Positions 55,723-64,000 of a stretch of DNA of 64,000 nt are shown piece after piece (the first letter of the stretch is position 1; every line of letters begins with the position of its first letter). A program made the position numbers and the translations under genes. A model generated the notes under the pieces. The model was not told the origin of the DNA. It worked only from the letters and a program-made list of their open reading frames with translations, and did not search any database. Source of the stretch: Firmicutes bacterium UBA911 (GTDB lineage Bacteria; Bacillota; Desulfotomaculia; Desulfotomaculales; Desulforudaceae); contig DBEH01000005.1 in the NCBI GenBank assembly GCA_002294005.1, positions 21,622-85,621 on the forward strand. The letters are read 5' to 3'.

Positions 55723-57126
55723 CTACAGATCGGCGAGGAGGCGGACGGCGTTCCGGATCCGTTCGCTTTGCGTGGGTGAGCCGGCTTCGGTGTAGATCCG
55801 GAAAACCGGTTCGGTGCCCGAAGCCCGGACCAGGACCCAGGCTCCGTCTTCGAGCACCAGCTTGGTGCCGTCCAAGGTGAACCGGCCGGCCACCGGCTGA
55901 CCGGCCAGGCGGCCGGGCTCCAGCCCGCGCAGATTCTCCAATATCCGGGGCTTTTTGTCCGCACCGGTGCGGACGTCGACCCGTTCGCTGTACAGACGCC
56001 CGTATTTGTCCCCCACTTCCTCCAGGAGAGTTTTCAAAGACTTCCCGTGCGCCGCCACCATCTCCACCGCCAGCATCCCGGCCAGAATGCCGTCCTTTTC
56101 CGGGACGTGTCCCCGGATGGACAGGCCCCCGCTCTCCTCGCCGCCCACGATGCAGCCGCGCTCCATCAGGGCCCGGCCGATGTATTTGAACCCCACCGGG
56201 GTCTCGACCACCTCCTGCCCGCAGCCGGCGGCAATCCGGTCCACCAGGTGCGTGGTGGCCACCGTGCGCGCCACCGGCCCGCTCCACCCCCGGGCGGTCA
56301 GCAGGTGGGCGTACACCAGCGCCAGGAACTGGTTCGGAGAAATGTAGGTGCCGTCGGCGTCGATGACGCCCAACCGGTCGGCGTCGCCATCCAGACCAAG
56401 CCCGAGATGGGCCCCTTCCCGCAGCACGGTGTCCCGCAGGGCCCCCAGGTTGGCGGCGCCGGGGTCGGGCAGCGCACCGCCGAAAAGTGGGTCGCGGTGG
56501 TTGTGCAAACTGCTGACCCGTACCCCGAGGCCGGACAGCATCTCCTCCAAATAGCCGATCCCGGCGCCGTAGAGCGGGTCCACCACCACCCGCATTCCGG
56601 CTTGGCCAATGGTTTCGGTGTCGATCAACCCTAGGATATGCTCGGCGTACTCCCGGGATGGGTCCGTCAGTTCCCGGCCCGGCCCGCTCGCCCCGCCGGC
56701 CGGGATGGTGCCGCTGCGCTGCCGGCGCAGGATGTATTCCTCAATTTCGTCGGTGATTTCGGGCAGCGCGGGCCCGGCATATTCCGGGATGAACTTGATC
56801 CCGTTGTATTCCGGCGGGTTGTGACTGGCCGTCAGCACCACGGCGCCGCCCGCCCGGAGGTGTTGGACCGCGAAAGCGACGACCGGAGTGGGCAGCGCCT
56901 TTTGGCCCAGGAAAACGCGGACCCCCCGGCCGGTCAGCACTTCGGCCATGGTATCCGCGAAACGGTCGGAGAGAAAACGGTTGTCGTACCCCACCACCAC
57001 CCCGCGCCCCGCCAAGTTGTGGGCCGACACGAAGTCGGCCACCGCCCCGGCCACCAGCGCCACGTTCGCGAAGGTGAAGTCGGCGGCCATCACCCCGCGC
57101 CAGCCGTCGGTGCCAAATTTGATCAT
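55723..57126 (-). CDS. Phosphoglucomutase/phosphomannomutase family
   Basis: 467 residues from ATG 57126 (GGGGAGG upstream). Active-site serine loop LTASHNPPEYNGIKF, metal loop GLDGDADRLGVID and sugar-binding EESGGLSIRG are intact, with the C-terminal phosphate-binding RASGTEPVFRIY. It interconverts hexose 1- and 6-phosphates. With galU nearby it would feed UDP-glucose for the envelope. Exact sugar preference cannot be read from sequence. Confidence 0.94.
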   Translation of the reverse strand: MIKFGTDGWRGVMAADFTFANVALVAGAVADFVSAHNLAGRGVVVGYDNRFLSDRFADTMAEVLTGRGVRVFLGQKALPTPVVAFAVQHLRAGGAVVLTASHNPPEYNGIKFIPEYAGPALPEITDEIEEYILRRQRSGTIPAGGASGPGRELTDPSREYAEHILGLIDTETIGQAGMRVVVDPLYGAGIGYLEEMLSGLGVRVSSLHNHRDPLFGGALPDPGAANLGALRDTVLREGAHLGLGLDGDADRLGVIDADGTYISPNQFLALVYAHLLTARGWSGPVARTVATTHLVDRIAAGCGQEVVETPVGFKYIGRALMERGCIVGGEESGGLSIRGHVPEKDGILAGMLAVEMVAAHGKSLKTLLEEVGDKYGRLYSERVDVRTGADKKPRILENLRGLEPGRLAGQPVAGRFTLDGTKLVLEDGAWVLVRASGTEPVFRIYTEAGSPTQSERIRNAVRLLADL

Positions 57127-57221
57127 TGCCGACCAGCCTCCCCGAAAAATGCCGCTCCCGAGCGTTCTTGCGTTCTGCAAGCCTGTGTGCAATTGTTCCG
57201 CGCCGTCATTGCCGAATCCTG

Positions 57222-57959
57222 CTACTGCGGGAACTTGCCCGGCACCTTGTCGGCAACGTCGGTGTAGTGGTCAATGGCGTCTTCCTTCAGGTCGACATAG
57301 AGATTCCCGTCGCAGTCCAGGCTGGCGTACATCACTTCTTCGGAAGAACGCACACCCTGTCTCTCAAGCTCCCGGAACAGCCACTCCTCGTCAAGGTTGT
57401 TCTGGACCAGGTTCTGCTCGATCACCGTCCCGTCCACGATCAATTCCGACGGCATTCCCTCGTACCGGGTGGGCAGGTGCAGGTCGGCGGGAGTGACCGG
57501 GCGTTTCTGCGATTTCAGCAACACGCTCATTTCCCCGTTCGGCTCCAGCACCGCGAACTCCACGTCGGCGACGTTGAACGCCCCCTTGCTGCGGAGCTGC
57601 ATCATCAGGTCGTCCAGGTGGTAGCGCATATTGCGCATCTTGGCCTCCAAGATTTTCCCGTTGTGCACCACGATGGTCGGCTCGTCCTCGAGGATTTTCC
57701 GCACCGGACGGCTCTTCATGGCCGCCCATTCCAGGAAGAGGGTCAGGCCGCTGAACACGGCCAGCGCCAGAAAGTAAAAGGACGCCGGCGTACGGAGGTC
57801 GATGGCCAGGGCGGCGGCGATCGAGCCGATGACAATGCCGTTCACGAAGTCGGTCACGGTCAACTGTCCGATCTGGGATTTGCCCACGATGCGGGTGATC
57901 AGGACCACGGCGATGAAGGCACCCACGGCGCGGATCACGATCTCCAGGAAGGGACTCAT
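57222..57959 (-). CDS. DUF421 membrane protein (YetF/YcaP-like)
   Basis: 245 residues. Three N-terminal membrane helices (IVIRAVGAFIAVVLITRIVG and LTVTDFVNGIVIGSIAAALA, then FYFLALAVFSGLTLFLEWAA) lead to two cytoplasmic domains with VHNGKILEAKMRNMRYHLDD and PTRYEGMPSELIVDGTVIEQ. The family is common in spore formers, some members being induced late in sporulation; no activity is known. Confidence 0.9.
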   Translation of the reverse strand: MSPFLEIVIRAVGAFIAVVLITRIVGKSQIGQLTVTDFVNGIVIGSIAAALAIDLRTPASFYFLALAVFSGLTLFLEWAAMKSRPVRKILEDEPTIVVHNGKILEAKMRNMRYHLDDLMMQLRSKGAFNVADVEFAVLEPNGEMSVLLKSQKRPVTPADLHLPTRYEGMPSELIVDGTVIEQNLVQNNLDEEWLFRELERQGVRSSEEVMYASLDCDGNLYVDLKEDAIDHYTDVADKVPGKFPQ

Positions 57960-58011
57960 CGAAACTCCCCCCGTCAGGCCGTTCGTACCGGCTTAGATTT
58001 CCCCGCCCCAC

Positions 58012-58050
58012 CCGCAAAAATGCGGGAACGTGAAAGCGTTCCCGGGTTTT
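58012..58050 (+). promoter_or_regulatory. Two overlapping hairpins upstream of the 44-residue gene
   Basis: CCCGCA/TGCGGG and GGGAACG/CGTTCCC share the central GGG, so only one can form at a time. The second is followed by GGGTTTTAACC. It may be a terminator from the right or an attenuator for the small gene at 58097. Confidence 0.45.
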
Positions 58051-58096
58051 AACCAGGGTCTGTTTGGCAATAATTGTGAGCAAGGAGGCGTGATTA

Positions 58097-58231
58097 ATGA
58101 CCAAAACCCAACTGCTGCAGCGTCTTGGGCAACGGAAAGAAATGTTCGAGAAGTACCTTAAGGGGTTGAAGACCGCGGAGAAACGCAAATCTCTGCAGGA
58201 AAGCCGGGCCGGAGACGGTCGCAAGGGCTGA
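58097..58231 (+). CDS. 44-residue charged small protein
   Basis: ATG 58097 with AAGGAGG eight bases upstream, one of the best ribosome sites in the window. The product MTKTQLLQRLGQRKEMFEKY, then LKGLKTAEKRKSLQESRAGD, is Lys/Arg/Gln-rich and predicted helical, with no membrane segment. It is not recognised. Plus strand, alone between a DUF421 gene and a toxin-antitoxin pair. Confidence 0.6.
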   Translation: MTKTQLLQRLGQRKEMFEKYLKGLKTAEKRKSLQESRAGDGRKG

Positions 58232-58280
58232 GCATTATTGGTGGTCGGTGTTTCAACCGGGGACAAAATCGTGTTTTGAC

Positions 58281-58598
58281 TTATTTGAGCAACTTGGGGT
58301 AGTCTGTTTTGCTGTTGACTATACGATAAATGTATATGCCATCATCGAACACTTTATAGATGCACACGTACATGGGAGTGATAACCAGCTTTCGGTATCC
58401 ACTTTCTGCAAGCACAGGATCGGGATGCGTCTGCCCCATAAGCGGAAACTGTGCCAGGCGGCCAATATTTCGCTCGATTTCCTCTGTGATACTCCTCGCA
58501 GAGTTAACGCCGGCCTTTTCGAGATGGTATCCGGCTATGTCAAGGATATCCTTTCTTGCCGGTGCGAGGTAAATCAGCTTACTTACCGGCGGCTGCAT
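58281..58598 (-). CDS. RelE/ParE-family toxin
   Basis: 105 residues from ATG 58598 with GGAGG six bases upstream. It has APARKDILDIAGYHLEKAGV, GRLAQFPLMGQTHPDPVLAE, YRKLVITPMYVCIYKVFDDG and YIYRIVNSKTDYPKLL, the ParE/RelE small-fold pattern. It overlaps the antitoxin gene by 20 bases. RelE types cleave mRNA and ParE types attack gyrase; the sequence suggests ParE but does not prove it. Base use is clearly more AT-rich than the neighbours. Confidence 0.88.
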   Translation of the reverse strand: MQPPVSKLIYLAPARKDILDIAGYHLEKAGVNSARSITEEIERNIGRLAQFPLMGQTHPDPVLAESGYRKLVITPMYVCIYKVFDDGIYIYRIVNSKTDYPKLLK

Positions 58599-58851
58599 AA
58601 AGAGCCTCCAACTCCGCATGAATCCGCTCTGGCGTATAAGTGGGCATGCCGCTCAGACGTGCGACTTCCGCCTCGTACACCTTGTCTCTGTGACGAAACA
58701 TTTTTTCTCTTTCCTCAAAAGCGTCTATACTCAGAACAACGAGATCCGCCTCTCCTTTATTAGTGATGACAATCGGCTCGCCTGTCTCTTTTGCAAGCGC
58801 GGATATTTGCGTATACTCGTTCCTCAACGCTGTTGACGGTTTGATGTTCAT
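58579..58851 (-). CDS. Phd/YefM-family antitoxin
   Basis: 90 residues from ATG 58851 (AAGGGAG upstream). MNIKPSTALRNEYTQISALA, then TGEPIVITNKGEADLVVLSI is the Phd/YefM DNA-binding start; the C-terminal helix (ERIHAELEALYAAAGK) would cover the toxin. It precedes and overlaps the toxin gene, normal for autoregulated pairs. Confidence 0.9.
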   Translation of the reverse strand: MNIKPSTALRNEYTQISALAKETGEPIVITNKGEADLVVLSIDAFEEREKMFRHRDKVYEAEVARLSGMPTYTPERIHAELEALYAAAGK

Positions 58852-58876
58852 TGCGCCATCTCCCTTCTCTGATAGT

Positions 58877-58905
58877 ATTATATCAGTAGTATGATAGCTA
58901 TGCAA
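58877..58905 (-). promoter_or_regulatory. Promoter of the toxin-antitoxin pair
   Basis: TTGCAT (58905-58900), a 17-base spacer, TATAAT (58882-58877). The spacer and -10 form an imperfect palindrome (TAGCTATCATAC... with GTATTATATCA on the other side), a likely antitoxin operator. Confidence 0.85.
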
Positions 58906-58955
58906 TACGATATTTGGATATTCTTTACCATCATTTATTGTAACCGCATCGGCAC

Positions 58956-59816
58956 TCAAACCTTGCCGCGCAGGTATTCCAGGAACGGTGCGCGCACCTC
59001 GTCACGCTCCAGGGCAAAGTCGACGGTGGCCTTCAGGTAACCCAGGCAGTGGCCGACGTCGTAACGCCGCCCCTCAAACCGGTAGCCGTAAAGGGGTTGT
59101 TCCCGGACCAGCAGGCGCAAGGCGTCGGTAAGCTGGATCTCCCCCCCGGCGCCGGGCTGGGCTTGCTCGATCAGGGGGAAAATACGCGGGTCCAGGATAT
59201 AGCGCCCCGTCACCGCCATCCGGGACGGCGCTTGATCCACCGGCGGTTTCTCCACCAGGTCCTCCACCGCGAAAAGCCGCGGTCCGGCGGCGCGGCCCCT
59301 GATCACCCCGTATTTGCTCACGTCTTCGGCCGGCACTTCCTCCAGGGCCACCACGCCGGCGCCGAGCCTGGCGTGCTGCTCCAGCAGTTGCTTCAGGCAG
59401 GGCACCGGACCGCGCACGATGTCGTCTCCGAGCAGCACGGCAAAGGGCGCGTCGCCCACAAAGGCCCGGGCGCACCCCACGGCGTGCCCCAGCCCCAAGG
59501 GGTACCGCTGCCGGACGTAGTGGATGTTGCCCATGCCGCTGATCCGCTGGACCTCGGCCAGCTCCGCATCCTTCCCCTTCACCGCCAGGTAGGCCTCCAG
59601 CTCCGGCGCGTGGTCGAAATGGTCCTCAATCGCCCGTTTGCCACGCCCGGAAATGATGAGGATATCCTCGATGCCCGAGGCCAAAGCTTCCTCGATGATG
59701 TACTGGATGGTCGGTTTGTCGATGATCGGGATCATCTCTTTGGGTTGGGACTTGGTGGCGGGCAGAAACCGGACTCCCAGCCCGGCCGCCGGAATCACCG
59801 CCTTCTTTACAACCAT
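58956..59816 (-). CDS. galU: UTP-glucose-1-phosphate uridylyltransferase
   Basis: 286 residues from ATG 59816 (GGGGGAGTG upstream). The nucleotide-binding start VIPAAGLGVRFLPATKSQPK, EMIPIIDKPTIQYIIEEALA and VLLGDDIVRG are typical GalU. It makes UDP-glucose for wall polymers and glycolipids. The phosphohexomutase at 55723 supplies its substrate. Confidence 0.96.
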   Translation of the reverse strand: MVVKKAVIPAAGLGVRFLPATKSQPKEMIPIIDKPTIQYIIEEALASGIEDILIISGRGKRAIEDHFDHAPELEAYLAVKGKDAELAEVQRISGMGNIHYVRQRYPLGLGHAVGCARAFVGDAPFAVLLGDDIVRGPVPCLKQLLEQHARLGAGVVALEEVPAEDVSKYGVIRGRAAGPRLFAVEDLVEKPPVDQAPSRMAVTGRYILDPRIFPLIEQAQPGAGGEIQLTDALRLLVREQPLYGYRFEGRRYDVGHCLGYLKATVDFALERDEVRAPFLEYLRGKV

Positions 59817-59918
59817 TGTGTCACTCCCCCGGTATGTGAGATGTGAGATGTGTCGTGGCCGGTTATGCTTTCTAAAAGACACGGCTATGCGGCACTGCGG
59901 GGTTGTAGCAACACTCTC

Positions 59919-60977
59919 CTAGAGGTCGGAGCGCTTGCTGGTTTCGGCTGCGACTTCCGGGCTTGGTTCGTGCGCGCTCCCGAACATCCCGACGCGGTTC
60001 GCGGCGGCGAGCAGCAGCACCGCTAGCACAAAAAGCATCAGCACCGCCTGTTCCGTGCTGAGGATGGTGAGCAACACGGCACTGCCGCCGAGCACGACGT
60101 TCACCCCGTACATGGACAGCACCGCGCCCCGGTGGGTAAGCCCCGCGCCCAACAGCCGGTGGTGCAGGTGGCCCTTGTCCGGATAAAAGATCGGGCTGCC
60201 GTTCCGGTAGCGCCGCAGGACGGCGAAGGCGGTGTCGGTGAGCGGAATGCCCAGGATCACGACCGGGATGATCACCGAAAGGGCGGTCGCGCCCTTGGTC
60301 AGGCCCATGATGGCCAGGGTGGCCAGTGTAAACCCCAGGAACATCGAACCGGTATCGCCCAGAAACACCCGGGCCGGGTGGAAATTATAGCGCAAGAACC
60401 CCAGGAGCGCCCCCGCCAGGATCAGCGTGACGGCCACCACCGCCATATTGCCCGCGACGGCCGCCACCACCGCCAGCGTAAAAGAGGCGATCAGCGCGGT
60501 TCCGGCCGCCAGACCGTCCAACCCGTCAATCAGGTTCAGCGCGTTGGTCACGGCCACCACCCAGAACACGGTCAGCGGAATTCCCCACCAGCCCAGGTAG
60601 ATGATCCCGCCCAGCGGGTTGGTCAGGAATTCCACGTGGAAGCCAAAGGGGATCAGCGCCAGCGCCGCCAGGAACTGCACGGCCAGCTTCAGCCGGGGGG
60701 AAGCGCCCCGGATGTCGTCCCACATGCCGAGAAGCACGATAATGGTGGCGCCGGTCAGCAGGCCCAGAAGCGGCGTAGTCAAAGGCTGGGTCAGGAGTAC
60801 CGCGGCCGTGAACACCAAGTAGACCGCCAGGCCTCCCAGCCGGGGCATCGGGCGCTGGTGAATTTTGCGGTGGTTTGGTTCATCGACCGCGCCCAACCGC
60901 CGGGCCATCCTGATCACCAGCGGGGTGACGAACAGGCTTAAGACGGCGGCCAGTATCAGGGGTAAAGCCAGTTGCAC
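59919..60977 (-). CDS. Undecaprenyl-phosphate sugar-1-phosphate transferase (WecA/TagO type)
   Basis: 352 residues with about ten membrane helices. The catalytic Asp motifs DEPNHRKIHQRPMPRLGG, NALNLIDGLDGLAAG and FLGDTGSMFLGFTLA and the His motif HLHHRLLGAGLTHR are complete. The length and lack of MraY-specific residues favour WecA/TagO, which starts teichoic-acid or other wall-polymer synthesis on undecaprenyl phosphate. Confidence 0.92.
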   Translation of the reverse strand: MQLALPLILAAVLSLFVTPLVIRMARRLGAVDEPNHRKIHQRPMPRLGGLAVYLVFTAAVLLTQPLTTPLLGLLTGATIIVLLGMWDDIRGASPRLKLAVQFLAALALIPFGFHVEFLTNPLGGIIYLGWWGIPLTVFWVVAVTNALNLIDGLDGLAAGTALIASFTLAVVAAVAGNMAVVAVTLILAGALLGFLRYNFHPARVFLGDTGSMFLGFTLATLAIMGLTKGATALSVIIPVVILGIPLTDTAFAVLRRYRNGSPIFYPDKGHLHHRLLGAGLTHRGAVLSMYGVNVVLGGSAVLLTILSTEQAVLMLFVLAVLLLAAANRVGMFGSAHEPSPEVAAETSKRSDL

Positions 60978-61062
60978 CGGTCAAAACCTCCCGGAGTGGT
61001 GGTCGGTGGTCGGCGGGGCACCAAATCAAACTCCCCGGCGGGACAAGCACATAGTTACGGCA

Positions 61063-61091
61063 ACTCTACCCGATTCCTGATAAATTGACAA
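61063..61091 (-). promoter_or_regulatory. Probable promoter of the WecA/TagO gene
   Basis: TTGTCA (61091-61086), a 17-base spacer, TAGAGT (61068-61063), about 90 bases before the start. Confidence 0.6.
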
Positions 61092-61168
61092 TGACTGATT
61101 GACTGAGTATTTAGCTGGAAATATCCGGGTTTTAGTGCACAAGGGCGAATGCGGCCCTGGAAGGCAGA

Positions 61169-61603
61169 TCAGCCCGGCCGGGCCGCCGCCGCAAACAAGA
61201 GTTCCGTTTCGGCCACCCGGTCGGGACCGACAAACGCCGTACCGCGGCACTTGCCCACCTTGCCCCGCAGTTGCAGGATTTCCACTTCCAGGCGCAACAC
61301 GTCGCCCGGCACCACCTGGCGCCGGAAACGGGCCTTGTCGATGCCGGCAAAGAGGAGCAGTTTGTCCCGGTACTCCTCCAGGCTGAGGACGGTCACCGCC
61401 GCCACCTGTGCCAGCGCCTCGACCACGAGTACGCCGGGCATCACCGGGTAGCCCGGGAAATGACCCGTAAAGAAAGGCTCGTTCATGGTAACGTTTTTCA
61501 AGCCGACCGCCCTCTTGCCGGGCTCCAGTTCGAGCACCCGGTCCACCAGCAAAAACGGGTGGCGGTGGGGCAAAAGCGCCATTATTTGCTTAATGTCCAG
61601 CAC
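61169..61603 (-). CDS. fabZ: 3-hydroxyacyl-ACP dehydratase FabZ
   Basis: 144 residues. [20 protein letters not shown] and the active-site segment [20 protein letters not shown] with the catalytic His and Glu are present. It dehydrates 3-hydroxyacyl-ACP in fatty-acid synthesis. It lies outside any fab operon, next to envelope genes. Confidence 0.96.
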   Translation of the reverse strand: MLDIKQIMALLPHRHPFLLVDRVLELEPGKRAVGLKNVTMNEPFFTGHFPGYPVMPGVLVVEALAQVAAVTVLSLEEYRDKLLLFAGIDKARFRRQVVPGDVLRLEVEILQLRGKVGKCRGTAFVGPDRVAETELLFAAAARPG

Positions 61604-61680
61604 CTTTTTCTCCTCACTTCCCGGGCCGCCGCACCGGACGGACTGCCGAGATTATTCCCCGGAGGCGGGAATGGATACCA

Positions 61681-63678
61681 TTACCTTTCGACACCGGATT
61701 GTCCGCCACCTGCCCCTTCTTCCCCTCCGGCCTCCGACCTCCGACTTCCGGCCTCCGACCTCCGACTTCCGGCCTCCAACATCCTTTTCCCCAGGTACCA
61801 GGCCGCGATCAGGGCCAACCCGAGGGCCACGCCCAGCCACAAACCGTTGAAGGCCCGGAACGCGGACACAAAAAGCGGCGTGTGCAGGTGGGCAAAAGTG
61901 TTGACCAGCGAAATCTGGCCGATCAGGCCCAGGGCGGCGAGCGGCAGGAAACGGGCGTCCCGACAGCCGGTGAAAAGCAGCAGCAAGAGCCAGGGGTGAC
62001 CAAGAAGGAATTCTTTGGTCCGCGGGCGCACCGCCAGCAACTGGTCAAGCGCGGAGCGCAGTTTCAGCTCTAGGGACGACACCAGCATCGCGGGCTCGTT
62101 TCCGGTACGCAGGAGGTACACGGCACCGGCCGCGGCCACCACCGCGGCGACGGCGGCGTACTTGACCAGCACCGGCCGGTCCAGGAAATCGCGGAAGCGG
62201 TCCAGCCAACCCGCGCCATCCCGGGGCCGGAAAGCCAGGTAAGGTATCACCAGCAGGAGCGGGGCGGCGTGGGCCAGCTTCACCCCGGCAAACTGGTCCA
62301 GTTTGATCATAAACCCGGTGTCGGAAAGAAGGCCGACCATGTAAACAGCGCCCACCAGTGAAATAGCGGCGGCTTGGAGGAAGCGGACCAGGCTCGCCCC
62401 CACCGAAGCCCCCTCTTCCCGGACGACACTCACCAGGGCCAGGGAGGGAAAGATGATCACCCCGGCCAGGGCCGCCACCTTGGCGGCCGCGCCGGCCTCC
62501 ATGGCGAAGGCCGCCGCCAGCCAGGCCGCGGCCGCCGGCAACGCCAGGGCGGGCCCTGGCAGCCTGCTGGTTCGCAGCCTTTCCCACAGGAGCAACCCGC
62601 CGGCGACCACACCCAAGCCGATCAGGACCACCAGGACCCGCGGCGGCTGCCAGGGAACGGGGGCCTTCGGCGCGCCGAGCGTCAGCCCGGCCGCCTCCAA
62701 CCGGGAGGTGATGTCTTTCAGGTAGGCGGTGTTCGCCGCCCAGACATCACCGGCGTGATACGCGTCGAAGAAGAACCGCGCCAAGAGCACCCGCGCATTG
62801 CGCTCGACGGCGGCCAGGACGAAGCGGTCGGCCGCCTGCGCCGGCGTGTACCGCGCCATCTCGTGGGCGGGAATGGCGTGCAGCATCACCTGGCGCGCCG
62901 GCATTGTCCGGCCGAGCTGATTCACCCCGGCTTGCGGGAAAAACTCGACATCGGCAACGGGCACACCCAGCGGCCCCAGTTCCCGGGCCAGGACGTGCAC
63001 CAGGCCCGGATAACCGGGCAGGGTCGGGTCGTTGAAGGCCACCGCCGAAAGGCCGGGCATCTCGACCAGGGTTTCGGCCAGCAGAGCCAGGCCCGCGGGG
63101 GTAACCCCCGGCCAGGTGCGCACCTGGGGAATCACGTTCAGGCCCGCGGCCGCCGCCTGTTCCAGCCCGTGAGCCGGAAATCCGGCCCCCAGCACATCCA
63201 GGTACAGCCCCGGGATGGGGGCGGCAACCACGAACGGCCCGTCCGCCGTTGCGTAGCTCCGGCTGGACGGGACCTTCATTTCCATCTGGCGGCCCAAGCG
63301 TTCAAACACCCGCTCGTCGCGGGTCACCAAGTACAGGTGATCCGAAAGGAGTTCAAAGTCCGCACCCGCAAACCAGGGCTCATCCCCGAGTTCGGCGGCG
63401 CTCAGCACCGTGAACTCGCCCGCCAGAGCCGCCTGATTCAAAGTAGGCTCGCGGAGCAGGACCGCCGTTACTCCCTGCTCCCGCAAGTCCTCCAGGACCG
63501 CCGCCGGTTCACGGTCCAAGAGCCCCGCCAGGAGCGCCACGTCCTCGCAGACGACCGCCATTTCCACCTGCCGGAAATCACGTTCCGCCCCAACCCGCTG
63601 CCCGGCCAGCCAGAAGGCCGGCACCAGGGCGGCGGCCACCATCAGGATCAGGAACCGGCGGTAAACCACGTTGGGCAA
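61681..63678 (-). CDS. DUF5693-family multi-pass membrane protein
   Basis: 665 residues from a TTG at 63678 (AAAGGACGGG upstream); a GTG at 63714 is in frame but lacks a site. A signal-anchor (FLILMVAAALVPAFWLAGQR) leads to a ~330-residue outside domain that begins like a TIM-barrel-type fold (LREQGVTAVLLREPTLNQAA, then NVIPQVRTWPGVTPAGLALL). About eight membrane helices follow. The last 25 residues (EAGSRRSEAGSRRSEAGGEE) come from a 21-base minisatellite. Function is unknown; the family often neighbours cell-surface polymer genes. Confidence 0.85.
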   Translation of the reverse strand: MPNVVYRRFLILMVAAALVPAFWLAGQRVGAERDFRQVEMAVVCEDVALLAGLLDREPAAVLEDLREQGVTAVLLREPTLNQAALAGEFTVLSAAELGDEPWFAGADFELLSDHLYLVTRDERVFERLGRQMEMKVPSSRSYATADGPFVVAAPIPGLYLDVLGAGFPAHGLEQAAAAGLNVIPQVRTWPGVTPAGLALLAETLVEMPGLSAVAFNDPTLPGYPGLVHVLARELGPLGVPVADVEFFPQAGVNQLGRTMPARQVMLHAIPAHEMARYTPAQAADRFVLAAVERNARVLLARFFFDAYHAGDVWAANTAYLKDITSRLEAAGLTLGAPKAPVPWQPPRVLVVLIGLGVVAGGLLLWERLRTSRLPGPALALPAAAAWLAAAFAMEAGAAAKVAALAGVIIFPSLALVSVVREEGASVGASLVRFLQAAAISLVGAVYMVGLLSDTGFMIKLDQFAGVKLAHAAPLLLVIPYLAFRPRDGAGWLDRFRDFLDRPVLVKYAAVAAVVAAAGAVYLLRTGNEPAMLVSSLELKLRSALDQLLAVRPRTKEFLLGHPWLLLLLFTGCRDARFLPLAALGLIGQISLVNTFAHLHTPLFVSAFRAFNGLWLGVALGLALIAAWYLGKRMLEAGSRRSEAGSRRSEAGGEEGAGGGQSGVER
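61727..61778. repeat. 21-base minisatellite at the 3' end of the DUF5693 gene
   Basis: Two full and one partial copy of CCGGCCTCCGACCTCCGAC plus TT. It keeps the frame because 21 is a multiple of three, and encodes EAGSRRS repeats. Confidence 0.9.
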
Positions 63679-63806
63679 ACAGCACCCGTCCTTTACGCGA
63701 AAATGCCCGCGCACCGCAAAGCGGCCCCGCGAGCGCTAAACCCGCCACAAACCTCCCGGGCAAGCCACGGAACGCGGGACGCTTGCGGTCCCCCTGGTTC
63801 ACGCGC

Positions 63807-64000
63807 CTAGCCCGGCGGCGGTGACGGCACCAGCCAATCCAGCTCGGAAAAGGCAGTGCCGTAACGGCTGGACGACGGTGGGGCAACGGGCCAGGCGGGC
63901 GGCTCCACCGGGTCGTCCGGCGCCGGTTGCGGGGGCACTTCAGAAGTCCCGCCGCCATCGCCCTGACCGTCGGGAAGCACCGGCGGCGAACCACCACCCG
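63807..64000 (-). CDS. C-terminal end of a Pro-rich protein (cut by window edge)
   Basis: The frame is open from base 64000 to a TAG at 63807, giving 64 codons: Gly/Pro-rich (VLPDGQGDGGGTSEVPPQP, then PDDPVEPPAWPVAPPSSSRY) ending SELDWLVPSPPPG. The composition fits a disordered tail of a surface or membrane protein. The body lies beyond the window, so no function can be given. A longer ORF in another frame over the same bases is Arg-rich and not protein-like. Confidence 0.55.
   Translation of the reverse strand, partial: GGGSPPVLPDGQGDGGGTSEVPPQPAPDDPVEPPAWPVAPPSSSRYGTAFSELDWLVPSPPPG

Overview
The window reads as chromosomal core DNA of a GC-rich, spore-forming, anaerobic Gram-positive bacterium. 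Sporulation genes (spoIIP, yqfC, yqfD, a YlmC/YmxH-type gene), sigI/rsgI, the HrcA/CIRCE system and a BirA-type biotin operator point to the Firmicutes. A 2-oxoacid:ferredoxin oxidoreductase, small ferredoxins and a bifunctional AdhE point to anaerobic metabolism. A thermosome-like (group III) chaperonin inside the dnaK operon fits thermophilic Peptococcaceae-type clostridia (Carboxydothermus, Pelotomaculum, Desulforudis, Desulfotomaculum relatives). The placement is inference from gene content; no 16S gene is present. Almost every gene lies on the minus strand. The plus-strand exceptions are adhE, rpsT, a ferredoxin fragment and two very small ORFs.

Layout, left to right. 1-9 kb: a cut-off secreted coiled-coil protein, a stalk-domain protein, the sigI-rsgI pair, ferredoxin genes (one broken), a frameshifted VanW-family gene and adhE. 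9-16 kb: a possible structured RNA, then era, a ybeY-cytidine deaminase fusion, pgpH, phoH, yqfD and yqfC. 16-26.4 kb: rpsU, HIT, mtaB, rsmE, prmA and the heat-shock operon dnaJ-dnaK-grpE-chaperonin-hrcA, headed by a perfect CIRCE operator. 26.5-37.6 kb: hemW-lepA, a glycosyltransferase, spoIIP, a holin-like protein, rpsT, holA, comEC and comEA. 37.7-43.2 kb: a KOR-type oxidoreductase operon with a P-loop protein at its head, and a split transketolase. 43.4-53.8 kb: prfB with its programmed frameshift, secA, hpf, comF, a GAF-GGDEF protein, metK, bioY and ylmC. 53.8-64 kb: murJ, a phosphohexomutase, a DUF421 protein, a Phd/ParE toxin-antitoxin pair, galU, a WecA/TagO-type transferase, fabZ, a DUF5693 protein and the end of a Pro-rich protein that runs off the window.

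Functional themes are protein folding and translation quality (heat-shock operon, lepA, hpf, RNA methylases), envelope building (murJ, WecA/TagO, galU, pgm, fabZ, SpoIIP), natural transformation (comEA, comEC, comF) and ferredoxin-linked carbon metabolism (KOR, AdhE, transketolase).

The least ordinary content is as follows. (1) The group III chaperonin is under CIRCE control. (2) YbeY and cytidine deaminase are fused in one frame. (3) A dispersed family of short A5/T5-flanked palindromes occurs about ten times; some copies supply stop codons and one is read through inside mtaB. (4) A second repeat family lies around the com genes. (5) Gene remnants sit beside both repeat families. (6) A tight cluster of DnaA-box-like 9-mers lies upstream of hpf. 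No CRISPR array, tRNA, rRNA, phage or intact transposase was seen.
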